Both the position numbers and the translations under genes were made by a program. A stretch of 64,000 bases of DNA from CAYJLF01 sp964371055 (lineage in GTDB: Bacteria > Eisenbacteria > RBG-16-71-46 > CAIMUX01). Below are positions 8,885-18,100 of this stretch, one piece after another. The notes under the pieces are model-generated. The model saw only the letters and a list, made by a program, of their open reading frames with translations. It had not been told where the DNA came from and did not search any database. Location of the stretch: assembly GCA_964371055.1 (NCBI GenBank), contig CAYJLF010000010.1, positions 1 to 64,000 on the forward strand, read 5' to 3'. Numbering within the stretch: the stretch's first letter is position 1; the number at the start of each line of letters is the position of its first letter.

Positions 8885-11800
8885 CTACTGCAGGGTCACC
8901 AGGACCAGGATCTGGCCCTTCTGCCCCTTCGTCATCGGCTCCATCGCCTTGCCAAGGACCGCACCCTGCGCCTTGGAGTGATCACGGACCTTCATCGCAT
9001 AGCTCGGGACGTCCGAAGTCGTGAGCAGATCCCCGGGCTCGATGTCGCCGCCGATTGCGATCACGTTGCAATAGACCCGACCCGCGAGGGCGACGTCGCG
9101 GTCGAACTGCCCCGCGCCGAGACGGACTCCGGAGCCGAGGCTGTTCGCGCCGGCGACAATCCCGGCGACCTTCCGGTCGTAGGCCGCGCGGCACGCGGTG
9201 AGCCGGCCCGGGTTCCGCGGATCGATGACGAGGACGGCGCCGGGCTCGACCGAGCCTTCGCCCTCGGAGAGATCGAACCCTTCGGCGTAGTCGAGCCCCT
9301 TGCCCAGCTCGATCACTTTGTTCTGGGTGCCGTATTCATAGATGTCGACGTTGCCGTAGAATTTCGCCGCCCGCTCGGGTCCGTGCGCGATCAGCCCGAC
9401 TCCCGTGGCGCCACTGGCGGAGAAATAGCCCCCCGCACCATCATCTCCCGTCGCTTCGCCATAGACGCCGTAAGCGGCAAGGCCGGTCGACTTCGCGTAG
9501 ACGCCGGCTCCCAGCGACCCGGCCGACTCGAACCAGCCGCCCCTCGTGCTGCTGCTGTTTCCCGTGCTGCTGGCAACACCCTTCACACCGACACCGCCGT
9601 TCTTGCTGCAGGAGCCCTGTACGCCGTAGTCCCCCGTGCTCGACCCCTGGATGGCGGCACCGACGGTCCCTGAGTGACTCGCGCGGATCGTCCCCCCCGA
9701 GGCGCTCTCCGCGCGGATCGCGTACCCGACACCCAGCGCCTGGAAATAGCCGGCCGACTTGTCGCCGCTCCCGCCCGTGTTATTGATGACGGCGTGGATC
9801 GCAGTGGTACTGGCATTCGCCCCGGAGTTTGTCATGGAGAATAGGTTCCCGTCGTATTGCATCTGCCCCGCATAGGGGAGCGTAAAGGGATCGAGCGGCT
9901 GCCAGTTCCCAATCCCGTTGGCGTCGGACGTCATCACATACCCGGGCTGGGCCCCGTTTGTCATCCGAAGCCCGCCTACGCGACAGATTCCGTTCACGTC
10001 GAGAGGCGCCTGAGGGTTGTCGGTTCCGATGCCGACGACATCATCGTAGTGGATCCCAACTTGGCCCGGCTCCCAATACCCGCCGCCCCCCGCGCTTGGC
10101 TGCCAGGTTCCGTTCCCGGATGCGTCGGCGGTGAGGACATACCCGGCCTGCGGCCCCGTTTCCAACAGGAACCCGGTCGACTTGACCGTGCCGTTTACGT
10201 CCAGCGCGGCCGTCGGGTTCGTCCTGCCGATTCCGACGTTGCCGCTGAAGTACCCTCGGCCCTGGAAGTATCCGCCGAACCCGGTTGGGCTGTCGCTGCG
10301 CCCCATCACCCCATAGGCGGAGCCGGAGGAGGCAGTGTTGATCCCGAAGACCCCGATGGCCGTCCCGCCCGAGGCGGTACCCATCACCCCAGACCCGGAG
10401 CCGCCGGTGTCGGAGTTGTGTCCCTTGACCCCCTGTCCCAAGGGCGAAGCGGACGAGCCGTATACCCCCGCGACCGCGCCGCTGGTCGAGCTCGCGACAC
10501 CCTGGATCGCGATGCCGGTATCCGAGCTGTTCTCGCTGTAGACCGCAGAGCCCGTCGCGTCCGACTGCACGTGCAGAGAGTGGGTGGGTGAGCCGGTCCC
10601 TACGCCGACGTTGCCACCGGTGTAGTAGATCGCGCTTCCGCTGCCCGGGAGCCAGTAGCCGCCTCCCCCGGCGGCCGGCTGCCACGTGCCGAGGCCTGAG
10701 GCATCGGAGGTGAGGACGTAGCCGGCCTGGGGCGCGGTTCCCAGCTGGAAGCCAGTGGACTTGACGGTGCCGTTCACGTCCAGCGCGCAGCTCGGGTTCG
10801 TTTGACCGATGCCGACGTTGCCGCTGAAGTAACCGCGTCCCTGGAAATAGCCACCGAACCCGGTCGGGCTGTCGCTGCGCCCCAGCACGCCCACGGCGCT
10901 CCCCGAGGTGGCGAAGTTGGCGCCGAAGATACCGGTCGCGGCACTCCCCGCGGCCGTGCCCATCACCCCCGATCCCGAGCCGGTCGTGTCGGTGTTGTGC
11001 CCATGCACGCCCTTGCCCGAGGGGGACGCCGCCTGCCCGTACACGCCCGCGGCCGTGCCGATCGTGGAGGTCACCTTGCCCTCGACCCCTCGACCGATGT
11101 CCGAAGCGTTCTGGCCGAAGACGGCAGCGACGGTCGCGTCCGCCTGAACGTGCAGGGCATGGGTCGGCGCGTCGATGCCGATTCCGACATTGCCGCTGTC
11201 GTAATAGATCGTGCTGCTGCTGCCGGGGAGCCAGTAGCCGCCTCCCCCGGTGGCCGGCTGCCACGTGCCGTTTCCGGAGGTGTCCGTGGTGAGCACGTAG
11301 CCGCCTGTGGCCGAGGTGCCGAGCCGGAATCCGTTCATCTTCACCGTCCCGGCGACGTCGAGTTCCGTCGTCGGGCTGGCGGTCCCGATCCCGACGCGGC
11401 CGCTGAAGTATCCCCGACCCAGGAAGTAGCCGCCGAACCCCGTCGCACTGTAGCTGCGTCCGTAGACTCCGGCAGCGTCTCCCGTGGTGGCGTTGTTGAC
11501 GCCGGAGAGACCGTAGCCGCTCGCGGCGCTGACCACGCCGCCGACGCCCACCGGGGTGCCGTTGCTGGCATGGTTCTCGCCCTTGACTCCGTACCCGTAG
11601 CGAGCGGTGGCGTCGCCGTAGACCCCCGCGATTTCGCCGGAGGCGGTGGCCGTTGCTTCACCATGTACGCCGTAGCCCGCTCCCGCGTCGAGCCGGCCGT
11701 GCACGGCGGTGCCGGAGGCCGCCTGGGCGTCCGAGACGCTCAGCAGCGTGGGCGCGGGACCGGTGTCCGTGACATGAAATCGGGATGTCGGGGACGATGT

Positions 11801-12280
11801 GCCCACTCCGACATTGCCCGTGTTGTAGTAGATGATGTCGCCGCTCAGCCTCCACGGGTTGTCGCCGCCGTGCTGGGCGTAGATGGCGAGGGGCGCGGCG
11901 GTGACCTGTTGGCGCGGCGCCATCCAAGTGTAGGAAGTCCCGCCGGCAGGATCGACGCCGATCTCGAGCCAGCGCACGAGTCCGTTGAAGGGCGTCGTGC
12001 CGAAGTCGACCAGCGCCGTGAAGATGCCGTCGACGATCGGCACCGGGTAGGCGACCCAGTCGCTGCCGATCTGGCTGCCGCCCGTCTGGGCGGTCCAGAC
12101 CCGGAAGACGAACCTCGCCTCGGCGGCGTTGATCCCGGCATCGCCGTCCTTCAACTCCCCCTGGTAGGTGAACGCCGTCGACTGGCCGCTCGCGCCCTGG
12201 ACGGTCACAGCGGCGAGAACCGCGGCCGCGGCCGCGATGATGAACCACGATGCACCACGAGAACGCAGCGAGAAGCGCAT
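8885..12280 (-). CDS. Large repeat fibre/adhesin-like protein with conserved C-terminal domain
   Basis: A 1131-residue exported protein. Signal peptide: residues 1-32. An N-terminal domain (FTYQGELKDGDAGINA) resembles modules heading fibre-like proteins of environmental bacteria. Three repeats of about 190 residues and a shortened fourth follow. Each begins NVGVG(T)xxP, passes through glycine-rich GVYG/GVKG/GVMG turns, then GFGGYFQGRGYFSG, NVGIG, LDVNGTVKSTGF, and ends GYVLTxDxxGxGTWQP. This architecture recalls phage tail-fibre and trimeric autotransporter stalks. The last 140 residues (from DYAEGFDLSEGEG to ILVLVTLQ) form a compact domain I have seen at the end of similar proteins but cannot name. 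Start: ATG 12280 with GGAGG six bases upstream. Likely a surface stalk, co-expressed with the C10 protease. Confidence 0.85.
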   Translation of the reverse strand: MRFSLRSRGASWFIIAAAAAVLAAVTVQGASGQSTAFTYQGELKDGDAGINAAEARFVFRVWTAQTGGSQIGSDWVAYPVPIVDGIFTALVDFGTTPFNGLVRWLEIGVDPAGGTSYTWMAPRQQVTAAPLAIYAQHGGDNPWRLSGDIIYYNTGNVGVGTSSPTSRFHVTDTGPAPTLLSVSDAQAASGTAVHGRLDAGAGYGVHGEATATASGEIAGVYGDATARYGYGVKGENHASNGTPVGVGGVVSAASGYGLSGVNNATTGDAAGVYGRSYSATGFGGYFLGRGYFSGRVGIGTASPTTELDVAGTVKMNGFRLGTSATGGYVLTTDTSGNGTWQPATGGGGYWLPGSSSTIYYDSGNVGIGIDAPTHALHVQADATVAAVFGQNASDIGRGVEGKVTSTIGTAAGVYGQAASPSGKGVHGHNTDTTGSGSGVMGTAAGSAATGIFGANFATSGSAVGVLGRSDSPTGFGGYFQGRGYFSGNVGIGQTNPSCALDVNGTVKSTGFQLGTAPQAGYVLTSDASGLGTWQPAAGGGGYWLPGSGSAIYYTGGNVGVGTGSPTHSLHVQSDATGSAVYSENSSDTGIAIQGVASSTSGAVAGVYGSSASPLGQGVKGHNSDTGGSGSGVMGTASGGTAIGVFGINTASSGSAYGVMGRSDSPTGFGGYFQGRGYFSGNVGIGRTNPTAALDVNGTVKSTGFLLETGPQAGYVLTADASGNGTWQPSAGGGGYWEPGQVGIHYDDVVGIGTDNPQAPLDVNGICRVGGLRMTNGAQPGYVMTSDANGIGNWQPLDPFTLPYAGQMQYDGNLFSMTNSGANASTTAIHAVINNTGGSGDKSAGYFQALGVGYAIRAESASGGTIRASHSGTVGAAIQGSSTGDYGVQGSCSKNGGVGVKGVASSTGNSSSTRGGWFESAGSLGAGVYAKSTGLAAYGVYGEATGDDGAGGYFSASGATGVGLIAHGPERAAKFYGNVDIYEYGTQNKVIELGKGLDYAEGFDLSEGEGSVEPGAVLVIDPRNPGRLTACRAAYDRKVAGIVAGANSLGSGVRLGAGQFDRDVALAGRVYCNVIAIGGDIEPGDLLTTSDVPSYAMKVRDHSKAQGAVLGKAMEPMTKGQKGQILVLVTLQ
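10056..11835 (-). repeat. Three long tandem repeats (about 575-627 bp) in the fibre gene
   Basis: Approximate unit borders are 10056-10630, 10631-11208 and 11209-11835, each beginning (minus strand) at an IYYxxGNVGxG codon block. Units 1 and 2 (lower coordinates) are very similar at DNA level over their junction blocks, for example the stretches around 10250-10290 and 10840-10880. The 11209-11835 unit is more diverged. High local identity makes the region prone to expansion, contraction or assembly collapse. Confidence 0.8.
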
Positions 12281-12672
12281 GGCAGGCCTCCAATAGGACC
12301 GGACCCCGATCGATCGAGCAGGACGTGACCCTCATGCCAGGAGCCATCCTGCCGGAGGGAACCTGACACCAGAGACGGACGAGCGTCCCCGACCGAACAG
12401 GAAACGTGGTTGGGCTCCTCTTTTTTGTGTTCGCTCCGGCCGGCCGGGCCGTCCTTGGAGTGGGGTACGGTGCGCACCGGGACGGGGCGGCCGCCGCCTC
12501 GACCGGAAGAAACGGGGGTACCCTGTGTGTCGATGCGTGGACTCGCGCCGGCCGGATGGTAACGTCCTGGCGAACGCCGACAGGCGGGCCTTGGCGGGGA
12601 GCGGGCGGGCCGCTAGGATCGGATCGTCTCGTCCGGTCGATGACCGGTTCCCCGGGGCGCGAGGGGGGGTGG
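12281..12672. other. 392-bp divergent control region between fibre operon and sigma-kinase-CHAT operon
   Basis: No gene is apparent. It holds the Shine-Dalgarno of the fibre gene (complement of 12287-12291) and, 120 bases further, an unusual T-run (CTCTTTTTTGTG near 12415-12430). On the minus strand this is an A-tract and could act as an UP-element-like or bent site. A five-pair stem CAGGA-GCCA-TCCTG sits at 12338-12351. No confident -35/-10 pair was found for either direction. Confidence 0.4.
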
Positions 12673-13281
12673 ATGCCGGATGGCGGCGATCGCATCCAGG
12701 GGGGCACGTCCCCCGACCTGGAGTCGACGGTCTCCCTCGTCCGGCGGGCCCGCGAGGGTCAGCCGGGCGCGCTCGACTCCCTTTGCCGCCGTTTCCTGCC
12801 GCGCTTGACCCGATGGGCCAGCGGGCGGCTCCCTCGCTACGCGCGCGATCTCCTCGCGACCGACGACCTGGTGCAGGATGCGCTCCTGCAGACGGTGCGC
12901 CACCTGGGTGGCTTGCACTCCGAGCGGGAAGGAGCGTTCCAGCTCTATGTGCGGCAGGTCCTGCTGAACCGGATCCGCGACCAGGTCCGCCGCCCCCACC
13001 TGATGGCGACGCTCGAGCCGGGGCACGATCGCGCGGGAGAGGAACACTCCGCGCTGGAGGAACTGGTCGGCCGGGAGACGCTCGAACGTTACGAGGCCGC
13101 GCTGGCGAGGCTCTCCGCGGAGGACCGGGAAGCGGTGGTCGCCCGCCTGGAGATGGCCGGAACCTACGTGGAACTCGCGGAGGCACTGGGCAAGCCCTCC
13201 GCCGACGCCGCCCGGATGGCCGTGGGACGGGCCCTGGCACGCCTGGCCCGGGAGATGGGACATGAGCGATCGGCGGGATGA
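12673..13281 (+). CDS. RNA polymerase ECF-type sigma factor
   Basis: A 202-residue sigma-70-like factor. The region-2 helices are visible at about residues 20-95 (VRRAREGQPGALDSLCRRFLP, then LLATDDLVQDALLQTVRHL, the core-binding/DLVQD motif). Region 4 follows at about 135-195 (ALARLSAEDREAVVARLEM, YVELAEALGKPSADAARMAVGRALARLAREM). I chose ATG 12673 because GAGGGGGGG lies just upstream; in-frame codons further upstream look non-coding. Its end overlaps the kinase start by 20 bases, so the two are translationally coupled. This sigma-kinase pairing is known in planctomycetes and related phyla, where the kinase controls the sigma factor. Direct control here is inferred. Confidence 0.9.
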   Translation: MPDGGDRIQGGTSPDLESTVSLVRRAREGQPGALDSLCRRFLPRLTRWASGRLPRYARDLLATDDLVQDALLQTVRHLGGLHSEREGAFQLYVRQVLLNRIRDQVRRPHLMATLEPGHDRAGEEHSALEELVGRETLERYEAALARLSAEDREAVVARLEMAGTYVELAEALGKPSADAARMAVGRALARLAREMGHERSAG

Positions 13282-15055
13282 GGAGCGAGCACTCGAGGCC
13301 CTGAGTCTCGAGGTCTCGGACGGTCGCGAGCCTGACTGGCTGGCGCTGACCGACGCCGCACCGACCGGCGACGACCGGAAGGTCATCGAGGACCTCCGGA
13401 GCCTGGCGCGCATCGGCCGGTATCACCGGGAGCGGCGCGAGGAAGTCGAGCTGTCGGCGTCTGAGACGGGCGCGTCGGGATCCTCCATCCCGGAAGGAAC
13501 GGTGTGGGGACATCTCGAGATCCTGGAAGCGATCGGTCGCGGCAGCTTCGGTGAGGTCTATCGAGCGCGGGACACACGACTGAATCGAGAGGTCGCGCTC
13601 AAGTTGCACGCTTCCGCGTGGGGAGATCGGGACGGGCCGCCGGATCGCTGGCGCGAGGGGGAGCTTCTGGCCGGGGTTAGACACCCGAACCTTGTCGTGG
13701 TCCACGGAGCCGGCGAGTATGACGGCCGGTCCGGGCTGTGGATGGAGCTGATTTCAGGCTTGACCCTCGAGGAGGTCGTGACCCGCCAGGGTCCCCTGAG
13801 CGGCCGCGAAGCGATCCTGGTCGGCATCGACCTGTGCGGCGCACTGTCGGCGATTCACGCGGCGGGCCTCCTCCACCGCGACATCAAAGCGCAAAACGTG
13901 ATGCGGGAGCGAGGCGGGCGGGTCGTTCTCATGGACCTGGGAGCAGGCACCGGGGACGGCCCGGAGTCGGGCTGTACATCGACGGGTACTCCCCTCTACA
14001 TGGCACCGGAGCTGCTTGCCGGGGGAGCCGCCTCCGTTTCGTCCGACATCTACAGCCTTGGCGTCCTTCTCTACCGCCTGACGAGTGGCGTCTACCCGGT
14101 CGAGGCCTCCTCGATGGAGGATCTGCGCCGAAAGCACGCGGCGGGCGTGCAGCGGCCGTTGCGTGACGCGCGTCCCGACCTTCCCTTCGAGCTGATCGCC
14201 GTCATCGAACGATCGATGGCACCGCGGCCGGAAGGGCGTTTTGCGAGCGCGGGTGAGATGGAGCGAGCCCTGGCGTCGGCGCTGGGATTCATCGCGGCCC
14301 GGAGCGGGGCGGAAGCGTCGCCGGCCCGGGTCGAGCCTCCGTCCGGTCGATCCCCCGGGCGGTTCGGGGAGATCCGCTGGTTCGGTCTTCGTCCGCGCAC
14401 GGCCTCCGGGATCGGAGCGGGCGTTCTCCTTCTGGCCCTCGTGGGGATGATCTCCCATCGATCGGGTTGGATCGGCCAGGCCTCGTACACCGTCGAGGGG
14501 ACCTTGTATCGCGACAGTTCGCGAGGAACGGAGTTACTGCTCCCCGGCGCTGCGGTCGCTCCCGGTGACCGCCTCTACCTCGAGTTCGAAGCGTCTCGCG
14601 ATTTGCACCTCTACGTGCTCGCAGAGGACGATCGGGGCGAATCGTATCTGCTCTTTCCGCTCTCCGGGTCGTCGTCGGCCAATCCCTTGCGGGGTGGTAC
14701 GCGCCACCGGATCCCGCCGGAAATCGACGGCCGCAGGTACGATTGGGGGGTGTCGAGTGCAGGAGCGTCCGAACACATCCTGTTGGTGGCAAGTCCCCGT
14801 GCGTTGACCGACTTCGAGCAGGCGTTGGCCCGGCTGCCCGCACCTCGCCGGGCCGGAGAACCGCCTGCGCTCCCGCTGGATCGCGAAGCACTGCGCGGAC
14901 TCCGCGGGATCGGGCTGCTCATGGAGAGCGCCCCGGCGGGGAGTTCCGCCGAGGCGCGGTTTGCCTTCGCCCTCGCTCGCAGACTGGGGCAGGGGGCCGA
15001 GCGTCAACGCGGCATCTGGGTTCGTCAGATTGACTTGGCCAACGCCGAGCTGTGA
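13262..15055 (+). CDS. Transmembrane Ser/Thr protein kinase with DUF4384-like C-terminal domain
   Basis: A 597-residue protein. Residues 1-80 are a helical lead. The kinase domain spans about 84-345. Readable parts are the glycine loop GRGSFGEVY (92-100), Lys114 in VALKL, the catalytic loop HRDIKAQN (His205-Asp207), metal-binding DLG (225-227, Leu replacing the usual Phe) and TPLYMAPE. A single membrane span lies at about 381-398. The C-terminal 195 residues match the style of DUF4384 domains (DRLYLEFEASRDLHLYVLAEDDRG), often found beside caspase-like proteases. With the kinase inside, this domain would be outside the cytoplasmic membrane. It sits between an overlapping sigma-factor gene and a TPR-CHAT gene 137 bases downstream. 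Confidence 0.92.
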   Translation: MSDRRDEERALEALSLEVSDGREPDWLALTDAAPTGDDRKVIEDLRSLARIGRYHRERREEVELSASETGASGSSIPEGTVWGHLEILEAIGRGSFGEVYRARDTRLNREVALKLHASAWGDRDGPPDRWREGELLAGVRHPNLVVVHGAGEYDGRSGLWMELISGLTLEEVVTRQGPLSGREAILVGIDLCGALSAIHAAGLLHRDIKAQNVMRERGGRVVLMDLGAGTGDGPESGCTSTGTPLYMAPELLAGGAASVSSDIYSLGVLLYRLTSGVYPVEASSMEDLRRKHAAGVQRPLRDARPDLPFELIAVIERSMAPRPEGRFASAGEMERALASALGFIAARSGAEASPARVEPPSGRSPGRFGEIRWFGLRPRTASGIGAGVLLLALVGMISHRSGWIGQASYTVEGTLYRDSSRGTELLLPGAAVAPGDRLYLEFEASRDLHLYVLAEDDRGESYLLFPLSGSSSANPLRGGTRHRIPPEIDGRRYDWGVSSAGASEHILLVASPRALTDFEQALARLPAPRRAGEPPALPLDREALRGLRGIGLLMESAPAGSSAEARFAFALARRLGQGAERQRGIWVRQIDLANAEL

Positions 15056-15114
15056 GTTGCCGCGCCGGAGGCCGACCTGAGACCGTTCGACATCGCCAGC
15101 ACCTCTGTGGCCGA

Positions 15115-15148
15115 TCGAGTCCGGCCCGGTCCTCGTGTATACTCGGGT
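15115..15148 (+). promoter_or_regulatory. Candidate promoter before the TPR-CHAT gene
   Basis: TATACT at 15138-15143 is a good -10 hexamer in GC-rich DNA, 50 bases before the GTG start. The hexamer 17 bases upstream, TCGAGT (15115-15120), matches a -35 consensus at only three positions. The block GTGTATACTCGGGT (15135-15148) recurs with one mismatch upstream of the secreted-protein gene that starts at 39886 on the minus strand. If real, CHAT expression can be separated from that of the kinase. Confidence 0.35.
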
Positions 15149-15192
15149 CGTTCCGTTACCTCGGTCCCTCGTGAGGAAGGCGGTGCCGGCAG

Positions 15193-18100
15193 GTGACCCC
15201 CACCGTTCCTCGAACTTTCGGGTCCGGCGCGGGAGGCGCGATATCCGGCGCTCCGCGATGGCTGTGGCCGGTCACGCTTGTGATCAGCTGCTGGTGCGGC
15301 CTGTCGGAGCCCGTCGCGGCCGACGATGCCGGGGGCACGGCGTCCCCGCTCGACATCCCGGCGCGGCCGGACTCGGCCGCGGGTCTGTCCACCCTCCCGG
15401 CCCCGCTCGACTCCTTTGAAGTCGCCCGGTCCTGGTGGAAGTCGGGTCGCCGGGAGGAGGCCGAGCGCCTCCTCGGCAGAGTCGTACCACGGTTCGAGGC
15501 CGCATTCGGTCCAGGTTCTCTCGAAGTCGCGCAGATCCTGGACGAGCTCGTCGGCGCTCGATGGCGGCTCGGACTGGATCGGAATCCGGAGACGCTGGCG
15601 TTCGCGCGCCGGGCCCTCGCGATCCGGGAAGGACTCCAGGGGCTCGGGTCTCCGGATACGGCGGGAAGCCTTGATCATCTCGGAGTCGTCCTGGTGAACC
15701 AGGGCAACCTTCCGGAAGCGGACTCGACATTCGCGCGGGCCCTCGTCATCCGCCGCCAGATCCTTCCGCAAAATGACTCTGAGATTGGCCGTGCTCTCAC
15801 CTATCTGGCCAACGTGAAATCGAAGAGAGGACGGGAGCCGGAGGCGATCGCCCTGTATCGCCAGGCGCTGGATCTGGCGGAGAAGGGGGGATCGCCCGAC
15901 GATCGGATCGCGAGCGGAGCCCGGATCAGCCTGGCCACGAGTCTCACCGAGGTAGGCGAGTTCGCTGAGGCCCGCCATCTGCTCAATCGCACCATCGCGT
16001 TGCTGGAGCCGGGTGAGAAGCCGTTGCTCGAAGACGCGCTTGATCGGTCGGGGTCGGTGGCGATGCTCACCGGCGACTGGTGGGGAGCGGTGGCCTTCTT
16101 CCGGCGGGCAATGCGGCTGGCGGAGTCCCGCAAGGGAACGCTCGCCGCCACCTCGGTGATCGCCCGAAACAATCTGGTCAAGGCGCTGATCACAGTCGAG
16201 GAATTCGCGGAGGCGCGGTCGCTCCTCGACCGGCAGATCGAGATGCTCGAGGAATCCGGGTCCCGTCCGCAATCCCTCGGTCTCGCCTACGGCTACATGG
16301 CGACCTACCACCAGGCTCTGGGAGACGTCGACGCAGAGGTGGAGTGGCGTCGGCGGGCGCTGGCGGCGATGGAGGCGTTCCATCCGAAGGGCCACGTGCG
16401 GATCGCTCAGGCGCTTTTCCAACTCGGCACCGCTCTGGGTCGCCAAGGCCGCTGGGACCAGCAGAGAGACGCGATCGATCGCGCCGAGGTGATCTTCGAG
16501 GCCGCGGGCGGGGCTCGCAACATCTACCGGACCTTCTGCCTGTCGGCCCGCGCCGAGAACGCGCGAGCTCGTGGGGACCGAAGCGAGGCCCGGCGCTTTC
16601 TGGAGGCGGCCCTGGCCGACGCGGATTCGACGACGGGTACGGACACACCGCGCACGATCGAGCTGCTCGTGCCTTTGAGCCAGCTGGCGAGGGAGGACCA
16701 GCGGGCGGAAGAAGCGTGCGCGATGCTGCGCCGAGCGCTCGCGATTGCGAGGGAGCGGTTAGGTCACGATCACCCGCGGGTGGGGGAGGTACGCACGGAA
16801 CTGGCCCGTGCGAACTGCGCGGCCGCGCGGCCGCGCGAGGCGATCCGGGAGGCGCTCGCGGCGCACCGCGTGCTCCTGCCGCATCTTCGCCCGGTATTGC
16901 GCGCTCTTCCGGAACGGCAGGCCTTGCAGTATGTGTCGAAGGCGACGGACAATCTCGACCTGATGGTGGCCCTGCTGGGATCCGCGCCGGATCCGATTCT
17001 CGTCGCGGAGGTCTGGGATGCGGTCATCAGCATGCGAGCGGTCGTCCTCGATGAGATGGCCAGCCGCAACCGGAGAGGCGCGGCCGCGGACGCCCCGGAT
17101 CCGGGGGACTGGGACGACTATCGCCGGGTCAGCACGCGTCTCGCGAATCTATATGTCAGGGGGCCGGAGAACGGAGACGCCGACCGCTACCGCGTCCTCC
17201 TGAAGGATGCCCACCAGGAGTTGGAAGAGGTCCAACGCCGCTTGGCCGAAGGAGTAGACCGGCTTCTCCCGTCTGACCCCCGCTCCGGGGCTCGATGGGA
17301 CGACGTGCGCCGTGCGCTGCCGTCCGAATCAGCGCTGGCCGCGTATGTCCAGTTCCGGGACGTGGTGAGGGCGACCGGCGCGACCGATTCCACGGCGTCG
17401 CGCTATCGTGTGTTCGCGTTCGCGGCCGGGGAGACAGAGGCGCGAACGCTCGATCTGGGTGGAGCGAGCGGGATCGACAGCCTGATTCGACTTTGGCGAA
17501 CCGAAGCGTCTCTCGGTCAGTTCCGGAATGATCGGGATCGAGAGGCTTCCCTCATGGCTTGCGAGGAGGCGGGAAGAGCGGTTCGCCGGGCGATCTGGGA
17601 TCCACTGCTGACTCTGGTCCCGCACGTTGACCGGATCCTCATCGTTCCGGCCGGCCAGATTCACCTCGTGAACCTCGCCGCTCTGCCCGCAGAGGGAGGC
17701 GGGTATCTGCTCGAGTCGGAGCTGCGATTGTACAACCTCCCGACCGAGCGGGAGACCCTGCCGTTGGTCGCCGCCGCTCCGAGCGATGCGGGGGCGCTTG
17801 TCCTGGGTGCTCCGGACTTCGACGCCGCACCAGAGGTCTCTCGGCCTGCAAGGTCGGTCGAGGGTGGGCATTCGCTCGGGCTTTGGCCTCCGCGAGAGCC
17901 GTTTCGGGGGGCTCGCCCCGACTGTCTCGACTTGCGGTCTACCGTGTTCTCGCCGTTGCCCGGGGCGCTGCGTGAGGCCCGGGAGATCGCCGAGATCTGC
18001 CGCCGGGACCCCGGCGTCACCCGCCTGGTGGGAGAGGACGGGGGTGCGCGGGTGTGCCTCTTGATCGGTCAAGAGGCGAGCGAGCAGTCGTTCAAGCTGC

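Noticed and set aside
7790..12328. Long plus-strand open frames opposite the protease and fibre genes
   Set aside because: They mirror the codon bias of the real minus-strand genes. Their internal repetition simply copies the fibre repeats.
12358..12387. GGAAC...CGTC as an ECF-type promoter before the sigma-kinase operon
   Set aside because: The spacer is 21 bases, too long for the usual 16-17, and no downstream features support it.
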